Positions 36,201-45,307 of a DNA stretch of 64,000 nucleotides are shown in pieces. How positions within the stretch are numbered: position 1 is the stretch's first letter; every line of letters begins with the position of its first letter. Below the pieces are notes generated by a model. That model was given only the letters and a program-made list of their open reading frames with translations, was not told the DNA's origin and made no database searches. Source of the stretch: Sphingobacterium faecale (GTDB lineage: Bacteria > Bacteroidota > Bacteroidia > Sphingobacteriales > Sphingobacteriaceae); contig NZ_JAERTY010000003.1 of the NCBI RefSeq assembly GCF_016746095.1, positions 372,001 to 436,000 on the forward strand. Reading direction: 5' to 3'. Both the position numbers and the translations under genes were made by a program.

Positions 36201-37629
36201 TATTATTAGTTGCGACTATTTTTACCTGATGCTTGTTTGCCAGTCTGATCAGGGTTTCATTAACCCTATCCTCATCCTCCTGCCCATGTCGCATCACTTC
36301 GATGTAAAAATCATCTCCAAACAGCTCTTTCCACCACACCAAAGCTTCTTCTGCCTGATTTTCACCAATGTTCAATACTTTACTGGGCACCTCACCTTGG
36401 AGATTACCCGAAAGCACAATCAAATCATCTTTATATTTCTCGACAATGCTCTTGTCGATCCTAGGCACATAATAGAACCCCTCAGTATAGGCTGCCGAGG
36501 CCATTTTTGCTAAATTGTGATATCCGTTTTTATTTTTCGCCAAAAATACAATTTGATAGCCATTGTCCTTTCTAGACTTATCCTTGCGGTCCTCACAAAC
36601 AAAAAACTCACACCCCACAATAGGTTTAATCAGCTGTCCTGTTGGTTCCTGTCCCCCGTCAATCTCCTCCTTCTGCTTTGCTTCGACCTCTTTATTATGC
36701 CCGAGCACTTTACTCACAAAATGAAAGGCCCCCATCATATTCCCGTGATCCGTCATTGCTACCGCAGGCATATTATGTTTTGCTGCCGCTGCTACCAAAT
36801 CTCCAATAGAAATCGTTGACTGAAGCACCGAAAACTGAGAATGATTATGCAGATGCGCAAAAGGCGCATTCTTCAATGCCTCTAATGCCCCCTGATCAAC
36901 AACTATCTTTTTATCTCCTTGATCACGTCGGCGAATAGCATCCGAAGCAGCCTTTAAGTTCGTATGTTGAAGACCAACAGTAGCAATTGGTTCCTGGTTC
37001 TGTTTCTTGAAATCGACGAAATACCCCGTATCGACCTGTAAATCCTCAGCCGTAAAGACATCCTGTCGTATTAATTCAAAAAAACACCTTGTCGTAGCCT
37101 CCACATCGGCTGTCGCGTTATGTGCTTCTGCAAAAGGAACACCAAATAGATAAGAGTGCAGTTCAGTAAGATTCGGTAATTTATATCTCCCCCCTCTACC
37201 TCCAGGAAGTTTCAATAAATTTGCAGTAACCTCCGTACACGTATCAAGTACAGGCATAGAGGCCATTGGCGATTCTACCCCATAGCGGTAGAACTCACAG
37301 CCCATAATATTGATATCAAATCCAATATTTTGGCCGACAACAAATTTAGCTTTGGAAAGCGCCTCATTAAACTTGACAAGTACGTCTTGCAATGGGACTC
37401 CATTCTCAGTAGCTAATGCCGTAGAAATTCCATGAATTTTTTCTGAGTCAAAAGGAATATCGAAGCCATCCGGTTTAATAAGATAATCCTGATGTTCAAT
37501 TAGATTACCCAATTCATCGTGTAATTGCCAAGCAATCTGCACACACCTAGGCCAATTATCTACATCCGTAATTGGCGCATCCCATCGCTTTGGTAACCCT
37601 GTTGTTTCGGTATCAAATATAATGTACAT
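33214..37629 (-). CDS. dnaE: DNA polymerase III alpha subunit with N-terminal DnaQ exonuclease
   Basis: A replicative polymerase of 1471 aa, about 300 longer than E. coli DnaE. The extra N-terminus (1-215) is a DnaQ exonuclease with Asp6 and Glu8 (FDTETTG), VGQNIGFDINIM and HNATADVEAT, so the DEDDh set is complete. A PHP domain follows (FAHLHNHSQFSVL, AMTDHGNMMGAFHF), then polymerase motifs GPGRGSAAGSAVAYC and MPDIDIDFDDEGRGR, the tau-binding and HhH parts (NKSHSTCYAWVAYQTAYLKA) and an OB-fold near 1300. Proofreading is thus in the same chain. The DnaQ part would act on the primer end while the PHP domain may be structural. Confidence 0.96.
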   Translation of the reverse strand: MYIIFDTETTGLPKRWDAPITDVDNWPRCVQIAWQLHDELGNLIEHQDYLIKPDGFDIPFDSEKIHGISTALATENGVPLQDVLVKFNEALSKAKFVVGQNIGFDINIMGCEFYRYGVESPMASMPVLDTCTEVTANLLKLPGGRGGRYKLPNLTELHSYLFGVPFAEAHNATADVEATTRCFFELIRQDVFTAEDLQVDTGYFVDFKKQNQEPIATVGLQHTNLKAASDAIRRRDQGDKKIVVDQGALEALKNAPFAHLHNHSQFSVLQSTISIGDLVAAAAKHNMPAVAMTDHGNMMGAFHFVSKVLGHNKEVEAKQKEEIDGGQEPTGQLIKPIVGCEFFVCEDRKDKSRKDNGYQIVFLAKNKNGYHNLAKMASAAYTEGFYYVPRIDKSIVEKYKDDLIVLSGNLQGEVPSKVLNIGENQAEEALVWWKELFGDDFYIEVMRHGQEDEDRVNETLIRLANKHQVKIVATNNTYYVNKADAHAHDILLCVKDGEKLSTPKGRGRGFRFGMPNQEYYFKSSEEMKKAFGNLPEAILTIQEILDKVEIFSLNRDVLLPKFDIPEEFQHAEDDLDGGKRGENAYLKHLTYVGARKRYKEIDDLITERLDFELETIERTGYPGYFLIVQDFIAAARDMGVSVGPGRGSAAGSAVAYCLGITNLDPIQYDLLFERFLNPDRVSMPDIDIDFDDEGRGRVMQYVIDKYGASQVAQIITYGTMAAKSSIKDTARVLDLPLSDANEIAKLIPNLKLSKIFNLEEKALKEVLRTEELDAVNRLKSLADGAGLEAETIKQARVLEGSMRNTGIHACGVIITPDDITNFVPVSLAKDSDLYVTQFDNSVVESAGLLKMDFLGLKTLTLIKDTVANVKLRHGIELDPDEFPIDDEITYELFQRGETIGVFQYESPGMQKYMKELKPTVFADLIAMNALYRPGPMEYIPSFIKRKHGIEPIVYDLDACEEYLQETYGITVYQEQVMLLSQKLAGFSKGDADVLRKAMGKKQKAVLDKMKPKFVEQAVEKGHKAKVLEKIWTDWEAFASYAFNKSHSTCYAWVAYQTAYLKAHYPAEYMAAVLSNNMNDIKQVTFFMEECKRMGLAVLGPDVNESHYKFTVNEQGAIRFGIGAVKGVGAGAVDTIVETRSEGLYKSIFDFAKRIDLRSANKKAFESLVHAGGFDSFTDTHRAQYFYKDGDNTTGIEKAIKFAQRFKENEHSAQASLFGGGAAAELPEPVLAPCPPWGLIEKLKYERDVIGIYLTSHPLDNYKFEIKHFCANTVRDLQLINKVKASEVEEEVLLEFNRIKNKEAVVGGIIANAAHRVSKNGKPFGSFIIEDYSDSYEIAVFGEDYVKFKGYLQDGYFVQIRGLVQERFKQVGNWGFEIKNIQLLSDLREKLAKSFTIQIALQQLNEEVVKLINELVHASVEEGEVANCSLKFKVMDVQENIVVEMPAKTIKIKVTNELIDELENKGIRYQLN

Positions 37630-37651
37630 AGTCTATCCCTCTAAATCAAAA

Positions 37652-37659
37652 CAAAAATA
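37652..37659 (-). promoter_or_regulatory. -7 box TATTTTTG of dnaE
   Basis: TAnnTTTG match on the minus strand 23 nt before the dnaE ATG; an AGAGGG ribosome site lies between. Confidence 0.55.
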
Positions 37660-37777
37660 CTCAAATAAGCTAAGATATTATCGACATTGTTTCCACAATG
37701 AAAGTTAAAAAATGGCATCGACCTATTTTTATTCGAATTTTATGTAACTTAGGAAAGAATCAAACAATTAAACCCTT

Positions 37778-38023
37778 ATGAATGATTTACTTTTTTTAAA
37801 TTTAGGCACACAGGAGATTGTCTTTTTTACAGTATTTTTTGTAGCGGGCTTGGCTCCCTTAATTTTTGCTATTCTAGCGTTAGTTGACATTTTCAAAAGA
37901 GATTTCTCTAAAAAGACAACAGATCGCATTCTATTGATTTTGTTGGTACTTCTTCTTCCGATTATAGGATCAACTATATATCTAATAGCCTTACGAAATA
38001 CCTATCCATTAAAAAGCTTTTAG
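37778..38023 (+). CDS. Small membrane protein with PLDc_N-type domain
   Basis: An 81-residue protein with two hydrophobic helices (about 11-38 and 48-72). The pattern FAILALVDIFKRDFSKKT, then LILLVLLLPIIGSTIYLIALR, matches the phospholipase D N-terminal (PLDc_N) motif found alone in many small bacterial membrane proteins. No catalytic domain is present. Function is unknown. Its stop codon lies in the left arm of a hairpin shared with the OmpA-like gene. Confidence 0.82.
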   Translation: MNDLLFLNLGTQEIVFFTVFFVAGLAPLIFAILALVDIFKRDFSKKTTDRILLILLVLLLPIIGSTIYLIALRNTYPLKSF

Positions 38024-38052
38024 GTTGTACATACATGCGCACAACCTAAAAG
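38017..38052. terminator. 12-bp perfect hairpin between PLDc_N and OmpA-like genes
   Basis: Arms 38017-38028 and 38041-38052 are fully complementary with a 12-nt loop; the left arm contains the upstream stop codon. Flanking T-tracts are weak on the plus strand. Confidence 0.75.
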
Positions 38053-38055
38053 ACT

Positions 38056-38568
38056 TTACTGTAGAATAGTGACCTCTACCCGTCTGTTTTTCTGTCTTCC
38101 TTCAGCACTCTTATTGTCTGCTACAGGTTTAGATGGTCCGAATCCTTTTGTAGATATCCTCCCTCCTGAGACCCCTGCATCTTCCAGATACTTCTTCACC
38201 GAAGCAGCACGTTTATCCGAAAGCCATACATTATACCCCTCTTCTCCGGTAGCATCCGTATGTCCATCTACCCGAATTTTCTTCGATTTATCCTCTTTCA
38301 ATAATTTCGCTAATTTTGTAAGTTCTACTTTGGCTTTATCTGTGAGGTAAGACGAATTCGTAGGGAACAATACATCCGACGATAAAGTAAACTTTATCCC
38401 TTCGTCTGTTCTCAACGCATCTTCAAATTCACTTTTAACATTTTTCAATCCATCATCTGTTCCGTCTTTAGATATGACAGCTCCGGGATTTACAACAATC
38501 TGTTGTTGTTTACAAGCTGTAAAAAACAGAACAGACGCACTCACTGAAAATAAAAAGATTTTCTTCAT
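38056..38568 (-). CDS. OmpA-family lipoprotein
   Basis: A 170-residue protein with a lipoprotein signal ending in FTAC (Cys19). The C-terminal OmpA peptidoglycan-binding domain (about 55-170) shows VLFPTNSSYLTDKAKVEL, IRVDGHTDATGEEGYNVWLS, with the conserved Asp-Arg pair in LSDKRAASV, and AEGRQKNRRVEVTI. It should anchor the outer membrane to the cell wall, like Pal. It is not part of a tol-pal cluster here, so it is not named pal. Confidence 0.92.
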   Translation of the reverse strand: MKKIFLFSVSASVLFFTACKQQQIVVNPGAVISKDGTDDGLKNVKSEFEDALRTDEGIKFTLSSDVLFPTNSSYLTDKAKVELTKLAKLLKEDKSKKIRVDGHTDATGEEGYNVWLSDKRAASVKKYLEDAGVSGGRISTKGFGPSKPVADNKSAEGRQKNRRVEVTILQ

Positions 38569-38619
38569 ATAACTTATTATAACAATCTATCCAAAAACAC
38601 AAACTAATATATAAAAATT

Positions 38620-40827
38620 TTAGTTAATGTGTTCTTGCTGTTTAAAAAACAATTCCTCTCTAATTTTTTTCAATTCCGGAATCTCTTTATAAAGTTTCCA
38701 TATCATTCCTGTCTTAGCATTCTCCAACATAACTGCTATTGCACCTTGATTCAAGGCCAGATATTCATCAGAAACATCGTCATTCCGCAAATCTAACCAA
38801 GATCTAAAACCATATTCCGTAAACAATATATGCCCATATTGCCCATATAATGCTAATAAAGAAGCTATTCCTAGCTCCCTATCGGCAATAATCGAAGATG
38901 GTGCTATAGCTGGATTTATTCTATAATTTCCCACACTATCCTTATGTTGATAAAACCCCCAAATATCACTATTCGTGGTACCGACCCCCAATTCATTATC
39001 CCTTCGCTTTACATAATGAACATAAGAAGCCAAAATCTGATCCCAATCTAAAATACTATCTCTTAATTCTCGTGGTTCTATAGTCAAAAAAGGCTTATAT
39101 AAGTCCATTAAACTGCCTCCGATTTCTCCTAAAGGGAGATACACACCAAAACGTGTCGACGGTTGAAAAATTGAAAATCCTGTCACTGTATCCGTTCTTT
39201 CTTCCATAAAAGAAAGGAGACCATGAGGCTCATGCACAATACTATCAGAATAGATATCTGTATCCAACTCTTCGATATGCTCGTATCGTTTTATATCATA
39301 TTGTTTATAAACCCCGCTACGGTAAGCCGAAGCCGGGAGCGGATATTTAGATGAAGAGATAGCTAACAAATAAGTATTTAAAGCGTCATTAGCTCCCGAG
39401 ACCAACGAAGCTGGGTTAAATATATCTACAGCTTCACCTTCCATCAAACTTAACTTAGAACGAAGAATATTATCAGTCCCCTCCACAACTAGCTTTTGCC
39501 AATTTATATGGTCATAAAGTGCGGTTATTCTATTTCTCAAATCGTTCTCCACCTCGTTATCTGCCGAAAAATATTGTCTGGCGATCAGTAGCGCCTCAAC
39601 TAGTGAGGCTGTTCCATTAACGTCGTAGGAAGATACCCCCCTGCGATATTCAGGCACACCTTTTCTACCATCAAAATAAGCTGGAAAAACACCATATCTA
39701 TTCTGCGCACGTAACAGAAAATAAGTCATCTTGGAAATTCTATTAAGTGCTACCTGTCTGCTGATAAATTTACGTTCCACACCAATCAAAAGTGCCAATA
39801 CCGCTGGAGCAGTTTCCTTTGTGGAGACCACAGCCTTTTCCTTCGATCGATAAGGCATATACATTCCACTGTTAATGTCGAAATTCTCCACAAAATAGTT
39901 GACATGAGTCATCTGAATGAGTGTAATCAATGCGTCGCTTTCCATAGACTTGGTTGAAGCCTCCTTAACTGAAGAAAACAAAGACTCTTCATAGTTGTAA
40001 TCCATCCAAGTGATTTTATAAAAATACTTCTGTCCAATAACTGGAACGATATCAAGACAAGACTGCATCTGAATTGGCCGTATCCCTATAGGTTTGAATA
40101 CCTCCCCATCTTCGGATCTATAAATTTTAATATAACGTATACTAGGAGTCAGGGGAAGTTGCCATTTCAAATGAACGATCCGATCGTAACCTACAGCTTC
40201 CGTTAGCACAGCGTTAGTACTTAACTTGACTTCGGAATACTTTGCCGGCAAAAATTCAACTTGATCAATAAATATGTGATGTAGATCACGGGATGTCGCA
40301 CTTTGAATAAAATGTATGCCTTGAATAGGTTCGTCAAGATTCGAAATTTTAAATTCCCTAGTAGGAATTTTGACTTGCACCCATTTACCTACCTCAAAGT
40401 CCTCGACATATGACCTTATATCTAACGTATCAGAGGTCTTATACGACTGGCCAATGTATATCTTTGGCAAATCAATTAACCCGGTGTTTTCTGACTTTAT
40501 ATACAGACGTATGCTCAAAAAATCTTTATCAGAAAACCTATAATGATATTTCTGCCTACTATAGCGTAAACTAACATCCCAATGCCCCTGTTCATTGGAC
40601 AGGTATTGAAGAGAAAGTGCATTACCCGGTGTAAAAAACAAAGTGTCTGACACCAATAGATGTCCGTTAACATTTTCCACCCAACTCGATCCAGCATATT
40701 GAACCCTACTCTTTGCATAACTCCCTTTCACCAAACTATTGTCAAACACGACCTCAGGATAGGTATCAGCATACACCTGCCCTAGACAAAAGCTAAAGAA
40801 AACAACGAGAAAACCTAAGTACTTCAT
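38620..40827 (-). CDS. Secreted glycoamylase-type (PF10091-like) glycoside hydrolase
   Basis: A 735-residue protein with a signal peptide (about 1-20). Residues about 25-205 look like a carbohydrate-binding beta-sandwich and 210-295 like an FN3 domain (HLKWQLPLTPSIRYIKIYRS). Residues about 300-730 form an alpha/alpha barrel: TETAPAVLALLIGVERKFIS, YDVNGTASLVEALLIARQYF, SIIADRELGIASLLALYGQYG and YLALNQGAIAVMLENAKTGMIW. The last block matches the glycoamylase domain found in GH144 and related families acting on beta-1,2-glucans. The substrate is not certain. TATTTTTG lies at 40850-40857. Confidence 0.7.
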   Translation of the reverse strand: MKYLGFLVVFFSFCLGQVYADTYPEVVFDNSLVKGSYAKSRVQYAGSSWVENVNGHLLVSDTLFFTPGNALSLQYLSNEQGHWDVSLRYSRQKYHYRFSDKDFLSIRLYIKSENTGLIDLPKIYIGQSYKTSDTLDIRSYVEDFEVGKWVQVKIPTREFKISNLDEPIQGIHFIQSATSRDLHHIFIDQVEFLPAKYSEVKLSTNAVLTEAVGYDRIVHLKWQLPLTPSIRYIKIYRSEDGEVFKPIGIRPIQMQSCLDIVPVIGQKYFYKITWMDYNYEESLFSSVKEASTKSMESDALITLIQMTHVNYFVENFDINSGMYMPYRSKEKAVVSTKETAPAVLALLIGVERKFISRQVALNRISKMTYFLLRAQNRYGVFPAYFDGRKGVPEYRRGVSSYDVNGTASLVEALLIARQYFSADNEVENDLRNRITALYDHINWQKLVVEGTDNILRSKLSLMEGEAVDIFNPASLVSGANDALNTYLLAISSSKYPLPASAYRSGVYKQYDIKRYEHIEELDTDIYSDSIVHEPHGLLSFMEERTDTVTGFSIFQPSTRFGVYLPLGEIGGSLMDLYKPFLTIEPRELRDSILDWDQILASYVHYVKRRDNELGVGTTNSDIWGFYQHKDSVGNYRINPAIAPSSIIADRELGIASLLALYGQYGHILFTEYGFRSWLDLRNDDVSDEYLALNQGAIAVMLENAKTGMIWKLYKEIPELKKIREELFFKQQEHIN

Positions 40828-40993
40828 ATCTTTCTATTGATTCAACGCTCAAAAATACGCAAAAACCATGCATTAATAACCTACAGTAGGTAATTTGTTC
40901 AATACAACAAAAATTAATCTACACAAATTGAGCGGATTACATACTGGAGTAACAATTAAGAAAATAAAAATTTTACTTTTTCAATTTTCTCTC

Positions 40994-41001
40994 TATCTTT
41001 G
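40994..41001 (+). promoter_or_regulatory. -7 box TATCTTTG of the tRNA operon
   Basis: TAnnTTTG followed by C, 11 nt before the tRNA-Gly 5' end. Confidence 0.7.
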
Positions 41002-41012
41002 CATCACGTCAA

Positions 41013-41085
41013 GCGAAAGTAGCTCAGTTGGTAGAGCACAACCTTGCCAAGGTTGGGGTCGCGAGTTCGAATCTCGTCTTTCGCT
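41013..41085 (+). tRNA. tRNA-Gly (anticodon GCC)
   Basis: Acceptor arms GCGAAAG and CTTTCGC pair fully. The D arm is AGCTCAGTTGGTAGAGC, anticodon stem CAACC/GGTTG with loop TTGCCAA gives GCC, and the T arm is CGAGTTCGAATCTCG. The CCA end is not encoded. It reads GGC and GGU glycine codons. Confidence 0.98.
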
Positions 41086-41090
41086 CAGTT

Positions 41091-41175
41091 GCCTAGGTGG
41101 TGGAACTGGTAGACACGCAGGACTTAAAATCCTGTTCCCGTTAAGGGAGTGCGGGTTCGATTCCCGCCCTAGGTA
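41091..41175 (+). tRNA. tRNA-Leu (anticodon TAA)
   Basis: Class II tRNA with a long variable arm. Acceptor arms GCCTAGG and CCTAGGT pair with one G-U pair. Anticodon stem CAGGA/TCCTG and loop CTTAAAA give TAA, reading UUA and UUG. T arm GCGGGTTCGATTCCCGC is intact. It follows tRNA-Gly by five bases, so both come from one transcript. Confidence 0.97.
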
Positions 41176-41176
41176 C

Positions 41177-41212
41177 AAGAAAAAGGCTAATCTTAAGATT
41201 AGCCTTTTTCTT
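41177..41212. terminator. 18-bp perfect palindrome terminating the tRNA operon
   Basis: The 36-nt palindrome (41177-41194 with 41195-41212) begins two bases after tRNA-Leu and ends in CTTTTTCTTTTT. Strong terminator. Confidence 0.92.
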
Positions 41213-41467
41213 TTTAAAGAATCCATTTATCTTTCGCATCCCCTCCATTCACTGAAACCTATACTACCTTTATTTAAAGTCTTAGATCACATCTAATCCC
41301 ACATTTTTTTTATGCTCAACAAATTTCTCTGTATATAAACAATCCAAAACCCAACTTATTCCCTCCAGCGTTAATTAATTCCACTAAAGGAAAATCTATA
41401 AAAGGTAAAGAAAAGAGAACACACACAACAGAAAAACGCAAACTGATGTGGACATAAAAATAAAAAA
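41213..41467. other. Intergenic region after tRNA operon (255 bp)
   Basis: AT-rich; I see no ORF of note, no repeat and no clear promoter. The ftsB gene (minus) ends at its right side without an obvious hairpin. Confidence 0.5.
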
Positions 41468-41764
41468 TTATTCTGGATCGACTTCTGAGATTACATATAC
41501 ATCCTCATTCGTCTTCTTCATTTTATACTTCTCACGGGCTATGCGCTGTATCTCAGTAGGATTGAACTGCGCATCTTTAATAGCCTTTTCTATATTATCT
41601 GTTTCGGTAGAATAGAATTCTTTTTCCAACTCCAATTTATTCCGTTCCTGTTGATAGCCAATTTGCGTAGCTACATCATATCTATCAAAAAAGCACATCC
41701 ATATTAAAAAAGCTATCCCAGATATAAGGAATCTATTCTTAACTAAAGATACTATTCTTTCCAT
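41468..41764 (-). CDS. ftsB: FtsB/DivIC-type cell division protein
   Basis: A 98-residue single-pass protein: basic N-terminus, one membrane helix (about 12-27), a coiled coil (about 35-65, GYQQERNKLELEKEFYSTE) and the family end IQRIAREKYKMKKTNEDVYVI. FtsB/DivIC partners with FtsL and FtsQ in the divisome and helps activate septal wall synthesis. It is beside eno, a pairing also seen in proteobacteria. A terminator hairpin lies between the two, and the promoter box TACTTTTG lies 4 nt before its ATG, so it is a separate leaderless transcript. Confidence 0.9.
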   Translation of the reverse strand: MERIVSLVKNRFLISGIAFLIWMCFFDRYDVATQIGYQQERNKLELEKEFYSTETDNIEKAIKDAQFNPTEIQRIAREKYKMKKTNEDVYVISEVDPE

Positions 41765-41768
41765 GACA

Positions 41769-41776
41769 CAAAAGTA
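41769..41776 (-). promoter_or_regulatory. -7 box TACTTTTG, 4 nt before ftsB ATG
   Basis: On the minus strand TACTTTTG is followed by TGTC and ATG; predicts a leaderless mRNA. Confidence 0.6.
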
Positions 41777-41875
41777 ATACTATGATTGGACTTTCCATCT
41801 AAGTTAAGCAAACTTTTACACATATAACCCATCACTAGATATAGTGGCAAAAGGCGACAATAAAACTTTCAAAAA

Positions 41876-41893
41876 AAGGGGCTAAAGCCCCTT
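41876..41893 (-). terminator. Terminator of eno
   Basis: Perfect 8-bp GC-rich stem AAGGGGCT/AGCCCCTT with a 2-nt centre, followed on the minus strand by TTTTT beyond the stem. It lies 12 bp after the eno stop. Confidence 0.88.
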
Positions 41894-41904
41894 CTTATTA
41901 TCTT

Positions 41905-43206
<1,302 letters not shown>

Positions 43207-43237
43207 TTATAAGGTTATGATCAAACACAGCTAACAC

Positions 43238-43258
43238 TTAGTGTATTATTAACACTAA
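43238..43258. repeat. Inverted repeat upstream of eno (possible operator)
   Basis: TTAGTGT at 43238-43244 pairs with ACACTAA at 43252-43258. A third half-site ACACT lies at 43234-43238. It is 38-58 bp upstream of the eno start codon, where a regulator could act. Confidence 0.35.
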
Positions 43259-43329
43259 TATATGGCCTATAATTCAAAAATAGAAATTATATATGAAATA
43301 TCCATACAGAGCTTACATACTATATCATA

Positions 43330-43364
43330 AAAAAGCGTTCAATCGGGGAGATTGAACGCTTTTT
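43330..43364. terminator. Orphan terminator-like hairpin
   Basis: 15-bp perfect stem (43330-43344 with 43350-43364), loop GGGGA, preceded by A-run and ending in five T. Neither neighbouring gene ends near it, since eno and the helicase gene diverge. Suggests a short transcript or remnant. Confidence 0.7.
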
Positions 43365-43483
43365 AACTAACCAATTATTAACCTAAATTATGAATACTAA
43401 ATAACAAACAAAACCCATGCCAAAAAACAAACCATTATCAACTACAGCAACATCTTATTCGGCAGATAATAGATAGAAAAAAG

Positions 43484-43491
43484 TATCTTTG
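43484..43491 (+). promoter_or_regulatory. -7 box TATCTTTG, 4 nt before ATG
   Basis: TAnnTTTG followed by CGCT and the ATG at 43496; predicts a leaderless mRNA. Confidence 0.65.
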
Positions 43492-43495
43492 CGCT

Positions 43496-44800
43496 ATGGA
43501 ATTATCAGCACTGTTAAAAAGGCTACAGATCGAAGATCTTAATAATATGCAGAAACAGACCTTGTCGCAATTCACTCCAGCACAAGATCTTCTATTATTA
43601 TCCCCCACCGGTTCGGGTAAGACACTAGCTTTTAGTCTCTTAATAGAGCAGTTAATTATAAACAAAAAAAATGAAGTACAAGTCCTTATAGTCGTTCCTA
43701 CACGCGAACTGGCTTTACAAATAGAATTTGTTATCAAAACAGTCATAAAAGGTCATAAAACAGTATGTTGCTATGGAGGGCACGACACGAAGACAGAGAG
43801 AAATGCATTGAAAGAGGCTCCTGGTATCTTAATAGGTACTCCTGGACGCATCATATACCACCTGGATCACAAACATTTTTCAACAGACAGCATCCACACC
43901 CTAGTATTGGATGAGTTTGACAAATCGCTAGAACTGGGTTTTCTAGATCAACTGGAAAGAATCATCTCCGAATGTACTGCTATTCAGCGTAAAATATTGA
44001 CATCCGCTACCGATCTAGATGATTTCCCCTCTGTTCTCAAATTGAACAACCCCATAAAATTAGACTTCTTAGCAGACATAGAAAACAAACCTGCTATACA
44101 TTTCAAAAAGACAGTATGTCCGCCACAATACAAATTACAAACACTATTCAACCTAATATGCAGCTTAGAGAACCAAAAGATACTAATATTCTGTAACCAC
44201 CGAGATGCAGTCGACCATATCAGTGAGCTATTAGAAGACAGAGGTCTCATCCACGATATGTTTCACGGTGGGCTAGAACAACGAGATCGGGAATTGGCAA
44301 TACTTAAATTCAGGAATAACAGCAACAGGATACTCATTACTACCGACCTGGCAGCAAGAGGATTGGACATTCCTCAGATTGACACAATCATACATTATCA
44401 GCTGCCCAACAAAGAAGACGCATTTATACATCGAAACGGACGAACAGCACGCATGAACAATGCTGGAGAAGTTGTCATTATGTTAAAACCTGAAGATCAT
44501 TTCGCCTACCTTCCAGACGACACCGAAGAGATCATCTTAGAAGACAGGTATCCGCTTCCGGACAATACCCCTTATGCAACCGTATACATCCCTTATGGCA
44601 AAAAAGATAAGGTAAATAAAATAGATATCGTTGGATATATGCTACAAATGGAAGGATTGGAAAAGACAGATATAGGTCTGATTGAAGTAAAAGACAAAGA
44701 GTCTTATATTGCCATAAAAAGACATTTGCTGACAACCATCATTAAGAATACTGAAAACGGTAAGATCAAAGGCAAGAAAATAAAGTTCTTCAGGACCTAG
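43496..44800 (+). CDS. DbpA-type DEAD-box RNA helicase
   Basis: A 434-residue helicase with motif I SPTGSGKTLAF, Ia PTRELALQ, motif II DEFD (rather than DEAD), motif III TSAT, and motif VI HRNGRTARM. The C-terminal domain (about 365-434) matches the DbpA RNA-binding domain: VNKIDIVGYML, MEGLEKTDIGLIEV and GKIKGKKIKFF. E. coli DbpA binds hairpin 92 of 23S rRNA in ribosome assembly, so a similar role is inferred. The gene converges on coaD and overlaps its end by 11 nt. Confidence 0.9.
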   Translation: MELSALLKRLQIEDLNNMQKQTLSQFTPAQDLLLLSPTGSGKTLAFSLLIEQLIINKKNEVQVLIVVPTRELALQIEFVIKTVIKGHKTVCCYGGHDTKTERNALKEAPGILIGTPGRIIYHLDHKHFSTDSIHTLVLDEFDKSLELGFLDQLERIISECTAIQRKILTSATDLDDFPSVLKLNNPIKLDFLADIENKPAIHFKKTVCPPQYKLQTLFNLICSLENQKILIFCNHRDAVDHISELLEDRGLIHDMFHGGLEQRDRELAILKFRNNSNRILITTDLAARGLDIPQIDTIIHYQLPNKEDAFIHRNGRTARMNNAGEVVIMLKPEDHFAYLPDDTEEIILEDRYPLPDNTPYATVYIPYGKKDKVNKIDIVGYMLQMEGLEKTDIGLIEVKDKESYIAIKRHLLTTIIKNTENGKIKGKKIKFFRT

Positions 44801-45263
44801 CCTTTAAAAACGCCAGCACCGCAGGAGGGACCAACTTATTGACAGATCCTCCATTTCCGAGAATATCACGAACAATCGTTGAAGAGATATGAGCCGTACC
44901 ACTACGGCTTATCAGGAAATAAGTTTCTATACCCGGAGCCAGTATAAGGTTGTTTTGCGCTATCGTATCTTCATATTCAAAATCCTTCGTATTCCGCAAT
45001 CCCCTCAGGATAAAGTTGGCTCCTACTTTCTGACAATAATCAACTGTCAATCCGGTAAAGAGATCCACAACCACTCTCGAGTCCCCTCTATACAGCTCTT
45101 CGATAGCCAACTTTCGCTCCTCGTAGGTCATAAGCCCCTTCTTAGAAGCATTGACCCCTACAGCAATATAAACTTTATCAAACAGCGTTAAAGAGCGATC
45201 CACTAAATCCTGATGTGCATAAGTAAAGGGATCAAATGAACCTGGGAAAACTGCTACTTTCAT
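44790..45263 (-). CDS. coaD: Phosphopantetheine adenylyltransferase
   Basis: Adds AMP to 4'-phosphopantetheine, the penultimate step of CoA synthesis. The 157-residue protein begins VAVFPGSFDPFTYAHQDLVDR. The nucleotide motif usually reads TxGH; here it is TYAH, with Ala for Gly. Other marks are the IAVGVNASKKG segment, VGANFILRGLRN, and the C-terminal ISSTIVRDI with catalytic Ser/Arg. Its 3' end overlaps the helicase gene by 11 nt, and no hairpin lies between. Confidence 0.95.
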   Translation of the reverse strand: MKVAVFPGSFDPFTYAHQDLVDRSLTLFDKVYIAVGVNASKKGLMTYEERKLAIEELYRGDSRVVVDLFTGLTVDYCQKVGANFILRGLRNTKDFEYEDTIAQNNLILAPGIETYFLISRSGTAHISSTIVRDILGNGGSVNKLVPPAVLAFLKARS

Positions 45264-45307
45264 ATCGAAACAAAATCAATAATACTTAATTATTCCAAAC
45301 TATCAGC

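Noticed and set aside
35530-36513. 327-codon frame opposite dnaE
   Set aside because: Shadow of dnaE; low complexity, no motif, and dnaE is certain.
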